From NCBI RefSeq assembly GCF_032854445.1, contig NC_088300.1:12619191-12683190 (forward strand): a DNA stretch of 64,000 nucleotides. Direction: 5' to 3'. The DNA is from Liolophura sinensis. Lineage: Eukaryota; Mollusca; Polyplacophora; Chitonida; Chitonidae. The translations under genes were made by a program, and so were the position numbers. Below, piece after piece: positions 59,143-64,000 of this stretch (position 1 is its first letter; each line of letters begins with the position of its first letter). The notes beneath the pieces were generated by a model that was given only the letters and a program-made list of their open reading frames with translations, did no database searches and was not told where the DNA came from.

Positions 59143-59314
59143 ATGCCTGGAAAATTTTCTTTCTTCCCCGATAAATCTGTCTATACTCCAAAATTAGATA
59201 AATATACGCTATGTCTATTGAAAGGTCTGAGCTTTTTACCACAATGTTGTGTTGCGATATTTAAAAATGACCCGGAAGGCTCTTTCAAATATATGGGCAC
59301 GGAAACCTATACAG
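59143..59314 (+). CDS. Candidate exon, 57 codons, phase-1 donor (doubtful)
   Basis: ATG at 59,143 opens a 57-codon frame (MPGKFSFFPDKSVYTPKLDK ... GSFKYMGTETYT) plus one G, followed by the donor-like GTAGGC at 59,315. The 172-nt length gives phase 1 with a final G, the same as exons A and B. Its composition is more protein-like than most frames here, with no low complexity. An acceptor-like TGGTGGTTTCAG lies at 58,979-58,989, so a leader intron is possible. No family is recognised. It may be a third alternative first exon, an exon of another gene or chance; a one-in-three phase match is weak evidence. Confidence 0.2.
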
Positions 59315-59884
59315 GTAGGCTAACTTTAAATCGAGCTTAACGCTTGTGGCAATGACTTAATGCTTCTATACAGTGCTGAAAAATTTCCCCCTGTTTAGTC
59401 TGGGGCTACGCCATGCATATCTAAAGGCCACCAGTCTGCCCATTCCTAGTTTGAGAGCCTTACCTCAAGGGAACCCGATCCGTCATTGGGACAGGCATGC
59501 ATTCTGACCTCTGACCCTTGGCGACATTCTTCCCACCTTTCGGAATATCAGGCAGGTAGAGTGGAGAATGGCATAAGCCGCAGAAAACATAAGCTCTCCT
59601 CTTCAAACTGCTTAGTAGTTGCCAGAGACGTAACACAAGACCTTAAGTGATATAAGCAATCCGCTCTCCGAACGACGTCTTTTTGCAAATGTTGCGTGAC
59701 AAATTATTATTTGATGCCGTAAATTGGAGTGGTCTTTGGCTTTTATTTTTTACCGGTGTAGAAGAAGAGCGGAAGATGTGGTCTGTTTTGTCAGTGGGCC
59801 GTGGAATGAAGATGAGCGAGACTGTTTCTAGACAGGAGAGCGCTTCTATAAGCCAGCCACAATTTGTAATCCTCACCGGCGTGG

Positions 59885-59934
59885 CCAATTCGGTTTTTAC
59901 GGGAACCTGCCTTGCCGGCCTGTAGACTATAAAA
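59885..59934 (+). promoter_or_regulatory. CCAAT and TATA boxes of promoter B
   Basis: CCAAT lies at 59,885-59,889 and TATAAAA at 59,928-59,934. If transcription starts about 30 bp after the TATA box (near 59,960), the CCAAT box falls at about -73, the classical spacing. The upstream segment 59.4-59.9 kb is moderately GC-rich. This would give exon B a leader of about 210 nt. The leader contains upstream ATGs (near 59,998 and 60,032), which could be translated as short open frames or removed if an acceptor-like TATGTTTTCAG ending at 60,059 is used. Confidence 0.45.
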
Positions 59935-60170
59935 TGTAGTCGGTGTGTATTTTGACTGCCAAAGTTTCAGGCGTACAATTCGAGGAGCGGCGTTGTTTAT
60001 GCAGACGTGTCTGTGGTAAAATACTGTAACAATGTTTCCACTTTGTGTATGTTTTCAGATAGGAGCTATAAACACAGACATTAGATCCATCCGCTCCTCT
60101 TCTTCTTTCCAACTCCTCCTAGATTCAAAAACTGCCCTCAGACGATTGATACTGATCTGAGAACACAATT

Positions 60171-60210
60171 ATGGACCCATGGACACTAGATCGAATTCTT
60201 CAGGCGCAAG
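60171..60210 (+). CDS. Alternative first coding exon B (MDPWTLDRILQAQ)
   Basis: ATG at 60,171 opens 13 codons, MDPWTLDRILQAQ, plus a final G before the donor GTGAGA at 60,211. The exon is 40 nt and ends in phase 1. The start context is good (A at -3, G at +4). The shared MDP plus aromatic beginning, tiny size and identical phase tie it to exon A, 29.3 kb upstream. A TATA box 240 bp upstream supports an independent promoter. The common downstream exon must lie beyond 64,000, since no matching acceptor with a continuing domain is visible by the end of the window. The family is not identified. Confidence 0.45.
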
Positions 60211-62239
60211 GTGAGAATGTTGATCGGGCATGACATTTCATATATCCTACGCATGCATGGACTGTCAATTTGCGATATATTATATATGACACCAAATCTG
60301 AAACAAAAAAATGTGGCTTTCCCCGCATGCTTCTGTCCTATCATTTCACTCCCTGTGGATATGTAGATATGTACACGTGTATCAGGTTTTCCACATAACC
60401 TGGTACACACTTTTATATGAAAGACTTAAAAATCAAGTGCAATTATATCACCTTGTGCATAATACTCCATGAGCCGTTTGTCTTCCAGAAACGGAAATTC
60501 ATTTTCAATTGAAACATTCTTTTTTTTTGAGCGTTTGAAGTTAAAAACTAGACTTCGTTACATTAAATAGGTCTATTTTTACAAGTGTTTGTATGCATGT
60601 AGCCTATGAGGCACCATTGACAAGCGGTGAGCTTTACTAACGATGACGTAGTGTATTTTTTTATCAAGATTTCTGCCACAGACCGTAGACGAAAAAGTCT
60701 ATATTGGTCAACAAGGTCAGCAAATAAGTTTGTCGACGTCAAGACAGTTTTTTTTACCGAATTATATACCTCCCGTGTTGAATATAAAATTTTAAATAAT
60801 GTAAACATTGTTTGCGATTTTAACGACATAAAGCGCTGGTGGCCATGAAGGTCTGTGGCAGCACACAAGCTGTCCATACTTGCAACAATTGCAATTGTTT
60901 CCTCGCCGTATTTTCAGTCTATAAACCACATGAACCTTTATAACTATAAAATCGAAGGTTATTAATGCACAATTGTAAAGTTTTAACTGCAATTTTTCTT
61001 TATGACAGTGTTTCTTGAGTCTATGCGGATTAACAAAGGCATCGAACTACATTTGTCGATCTAAAACTTCACAATTGTTTTTCGCCCATTAGAGTTTGTG
61101 CATCGGTCAACTTTAATAGCGGCATTAGGTCTTTCCTGGTGAATTAAGCACCACTAACATTCCTTCCTGAAATCGAATATACCTGAACTAAATTAGTTAG
61201 GGGTTTAATTATATGTTTAGTCCATATGCCTGTAACAAATTACACAATTAAAACCATAATCAAGTTTTAAATAACTGATTAGTGTAGTCACATGTGACAA
61301 CGTGCTTTGCGTTCATTTTCATACATATGTAGGAAAATACGAAGTATTTCAAATGTTGCAAATATTGAAGGTAACAGATAAACAAGAACAGTTCAACTGT
61401 TGACACGGTAATTAAAGCTATACTAGAACCCTGTTTCGCAAGAATATCTTGGGAATAAAGCATTACCTGAACATGTATAGTTCTATATCAAAATATATAT
61501 ATCTTTGGAGCTTTACTGCTGTTTGAAAGTTTTGGGTAGCGCTGTTTATATTGTGTACCTGTATCTCCAGCTCATTACCTGTAAACATCCAAGTGCTATA
61601 TTACACTCAGAATAAATATTTATATAACTTTACTAATTTTCCGATGATCACATTATTCTCCTGGTGGTATAGTCTGCTGTGATTGCCATATCAACGTACC
61701 TGGAAGATATGTTTACTTAATAAAGTCTAATGTACTTGACTGAGAATTCCTCTATGTGTTCCTAAATAATTGTAGGTCTCATGCATTGTTTGCAGACATG
61801 TTGCGAAAAAAGTGCCATCATAAGAATGAATGATTATAGCTTATATAATGCCACGTTGGCTGTTTTGCAATAATAGCGAGTGACATTAAGACTATATGTA
61901 TACTCGCCGCAACATACAACACACACACCGCACAGATATACGGAATGAACTAAACGATTTATTTAACCAGGAATGTTCTTCCAGAAAGACGAGGCGCTTA
62001 TGTGTGTTATAGTTTCGTGTCATTTCTGCTGTAAGCTTTCAGCAAACTGTAATATATTTTAACATCTGGAGGTGTGGATAGCATCTTCACAAAATTATAC
62101 TCTATCTGATCCAATCAGCAGCGGGTTAGCGCATCTGTTGACTTTGGAACTGGCATTTTGTGTCTGCCAGAGTGAATGATGTACAGGGTTAATCCTTGGC
62201 AAATATTACCTGGTTATATATCCGTACTTTACACATTAG
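60211..62239 (+). other. Probable intron after exon B, anonymous
   Basis: AT-rich sequence with short unrecognised frames and no visible exon. Confidence 0.4.
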
Positions 62240-62250
62240 CAAACGATTTT

Positions 62251-62403
62251 CTTTCTTTCTTTCTTTATTTATTTATTTGATTGGTGTTTTACGTTGTACT
62301 CAAGAATATTTCACTCGTACGACGGCGGCCAGCATTATAGTGGGAGGAAACCGTGGGCATAGCTCGGGGAAACCCACGACCATCCACAGGTTGCTGGAAG
62401 ACC
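62251..62403 (-). repeat. SINE, truncated, with 11-bp target duplication
   Basis: Plus-strand order is a CTTT/ATTT tail, GATTGGTGTTTTACGTTGTA, CTCAAGAATATTTCACTCGT, ACGACGGCGGCCAGCATTAT, GTGGGAGGAAACC and ACGACCATCCACAGGTTGCT, ending at GGAAGACC. Exact 11-bp duplicates CAAACGATTTT occur at 62,240-62,250 and 62,404-62,414. The head is lost by 5' truncation. Confidence 0.97.
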
Positions 62404-62516
62404 CAAACGATTTTAATTCTGAATACACTTTCATAATAATGAAGGTCTTCTCCAATATTTTGAGCATCTGCACGATTACAAAAACTTATATTATCCTCGT
62501 ATATGTGTTAATTTGA

Positions 62517-62568
62517 TTTATTTATTTATTTAATTGGTGTTTAACGCTGTACTCAAGAATATTGTTCA
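62517..62568 (-). repeat. Minimal SINE 3' end, minus orientation
   Basis: Only the tail and last block remain: TTTATTTATTTATTTAATTG, GTGTTTAACGCTGTACTCAA and GAATATTG. Possible degenerate duplicates are GTTAATTTGA on the left and GTTCATTTGA on the right. It lies 115 bp from the previous copy, in the same orientation. Confidence 0.85.
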
Positions 62569-62569
62569 T

Positions 62570-63395
62570 TTGAAAGTCTAGATGTATTTATGTGCCAAAT
62601 TTCTAAATGACATATTCATACTCAGTATTCAGATGATTGTATAGTTCCAGTACTTGCACCACTCTATAACTATATGTTTGCTCACTGGAGTGAAATGCAT
62701 CTTAGTTATACCGCTATACTTAACCTTGTTCAAATTTACTTATACCTAGCTGGCCGATACATTTCCAGTGATCATGTTATTCAGCTGTGTATGAAGTGTA
62801 TCAAATTTTTGCAAAGGTAAATAGTCCTTCCTGCAAGCTAGGCATGAGTTCAATCTATGTGCAATCTTGTGCTTATTATTCCCATGTGGTTTTCATAATT
62901 AAAGAGCAATTAAATTAGAAATAGATGTATTGTAAGAGCATTCATTGCACACCAAGCTTATGAAGGTATAGGGCTCAAACTGATGCATACATTGTGGTTT
63001 CTCCAGCTTCGGTTTGATCGATATGGTGTCTTCAGCTCCATCAATACAAATATATGGAATGTGAGTTTAACCTTTTGTTTAACACCACACAAGCGTATAA
63101 AAAAACGTAGCCCCCTATCTGCAGTGCACTTATCAAGTATTATACTGTGTAAACATAGGTTCCAAATATTCGACATACATATGGCTGCTGCATACAAATC
63201 CATCTATTTGTTTAATATTCATGAGCATATAAAGTTACTCATTTATACATCAATCCTTGGTTACTTTATAGAACACACGGATATATGCACGTGCATTTTG
63301 TAAACTTTCTTCAATCGTGGCTATGGAAGGTATGGTAATAAACTTATACCCGTTCGTGTTAAACTAAAACCAAACCCCATGACTCGTATTTATCC
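62570..63395. other. Anonymous AT-rich sequence
   Basis: Short frames without recognisable motifs. A 106-codon frame at 62,983-63,303 overlaps another on the opposite strand, and neither has support. Confidence 0.45.
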
Positions 63396-63398
63396 ACC

Positions 63399-63720
63399 CA
63401 GTGCACAAATTTTAAACTGTCTGGAGCTAAACATTAAAATTGTAGATGTGATTGAATTTTCGGCTTAAGTTTTAATACGTGTGATAAATGCGAGAAATGA
63501 ACCCGTATTTATCAAAAAACTTAAGATTTAAGTCATAAGTAAATTGCAAGGGCGTAAAACATCAAACTCAAAACAGGAAAGAACTCAAATTTTGATTGGC
63601 CTATTGTTCTGCAGTAAAGAATCAGTATACAAAATTTGAAGTTCCTGGAATATAACATTTTAATTATAGCTGTGTTTGAATTTTTGACTTATGTCTAAAG
63701 ACGTTTGATAATATGGCCCG
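63399..63720. mobile_element. Foldback complex with direct and inverted arms
   Basis: A block at 63,399-63,491 (GTGCACAAATTTTAAACTG, CTGGAGCTAAACATTAAAAT, TTAAGTTTTAATACG) recurs in direct orientation at 63,623-63,717 (GTATACAAAATTTGAAGTTC, CTGGAATATAACATTTTAAT, GTTTGATAATATGG). Between them, at about 63,501-63,550, is a third, inverted copy of the arm's end (ACCCGTATTTATCAAAAAAC, TTAAGATTTAAGTCATAAGT). The order arm, inverted arm, arm suggests one MITE-like foldback element overlapped by or fused with part of a second copy. Confidence 0.65.
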
Positions 63721-64000
63721 TGGATCATAAAGCCACGGTGGACTTAAACCAGGCTTAGCCTTGCATAATTTCTGTACTTGGATATGAACGCTAGTTTTTC
63801 TTTTTTTTTCTTTTTATCAAACTCTTAATACCGGCGGTATAATGAAAAAAACTAAAATTCGGATTAACTTGATTAACTGTTTTGGAGTTAAAACTACGGC
63901 AGAGAAAGTTTCTTAACATAATGACCTGCAGTCTGAGCTTCATCATTCTGGAGTTCGACCTTCATGATCCTAGAGCCTGAGTTTCATGATCCGGGGTGTT
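63721..64000. other. Anonymous sequence to the window end
   Basis: Contains a short near-palindrome (CCGTGG..CCACGG at about 63,718-63,738) at the edge of the foldback complex and a T-rich run near 63,800. At the end, TTCATGATCC-type strings recur with CATCATTCTGGAG at 63,940-63,993, which may be the beginning of another tandem array. Confidence 0.4.

Noticed and set aside
62983-63303. 106-codon plus-strand frame near the right edge as the shared second exon
   Set aside because: No domain is recognisable, the frame overlaps an opposite-strand frame, and its left boundary lacks a convincing acceptor in the required phase.

Overview
This window is eukaryotic nuclear DNA from an animal. It is AT-rich and intron-like, with no bacterial-style gene packing. 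No ordinary open frame is long or recognisable, and the longest frames are made by tandem repeats. It carries about ten copies or fragments of one tRNA-derived SINE family, whose best copy has A and B boxes, a conserved central domain and a tail ending in CACCAATCAAATAAATA. It also holds other SINE-like fragments, several foldback/MITE-like elements, minisatellites and many AT microsatellites. From memory, this SINE type is common in molluscs and related lophotrochozoans. A marine mollusc is therefore the best guess, but this was not confirmed by a database search.

Layout. 0-5.7 kb: mostly anonymous sequence with old SINE remnants. 5.7-7.35 kb: a SINE fragment, a 24-bp minisatellite of about 39 units and a 105-bp duplication. 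9.8-14.2 kb: two SINEs and a 45-bp minisatellite. 14.2-23.2 kb: anonymous sequence, a foldback element at 16.7 kb and a GC-rich patch at 21.8 kb. 23.2-24.4 kb: two SINEs and an orphan exon-like open segment. 25.7-28 kb: a perfect hairpin, a SINE-like fragment and a 72-bp minisatellite that stays open for 239 codons on the minus strand. 30.1-30.9 kb: a GC-rich segment ending in a tiny coding exon with a strong splice donor. 31-59 kb: probable intron carrying a MITE, promoter-like motif clusters, a 74-bp tandem array and a 240-bp-arm palindrome with a full-length SINE in its centre. 59.1-60.2 kb: a possible exon, a CCAAT/TATA promoter and a second tiny coding exon. 60.2-64 kb: intron-like sequence with two SINE fragments and a foldback complex.

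The main biological reading is that the window covers the 5' part of one plus-strand gene with two promoters about 29 kb apart. Each promoter would supply its own short first coding exon (starting MDPYQYL or MDPWTLDRILQAQ). Both exons begin MDP plus an aromatic residue, and both end in phase 1 with a G before a good donor, so they could splice to the same downstream exon beyond the right edge. The gene cannot be identified from these few residues. No tRNA, rRNA, CRISPR or intact transposase/reverse transcriptase gene was seen.
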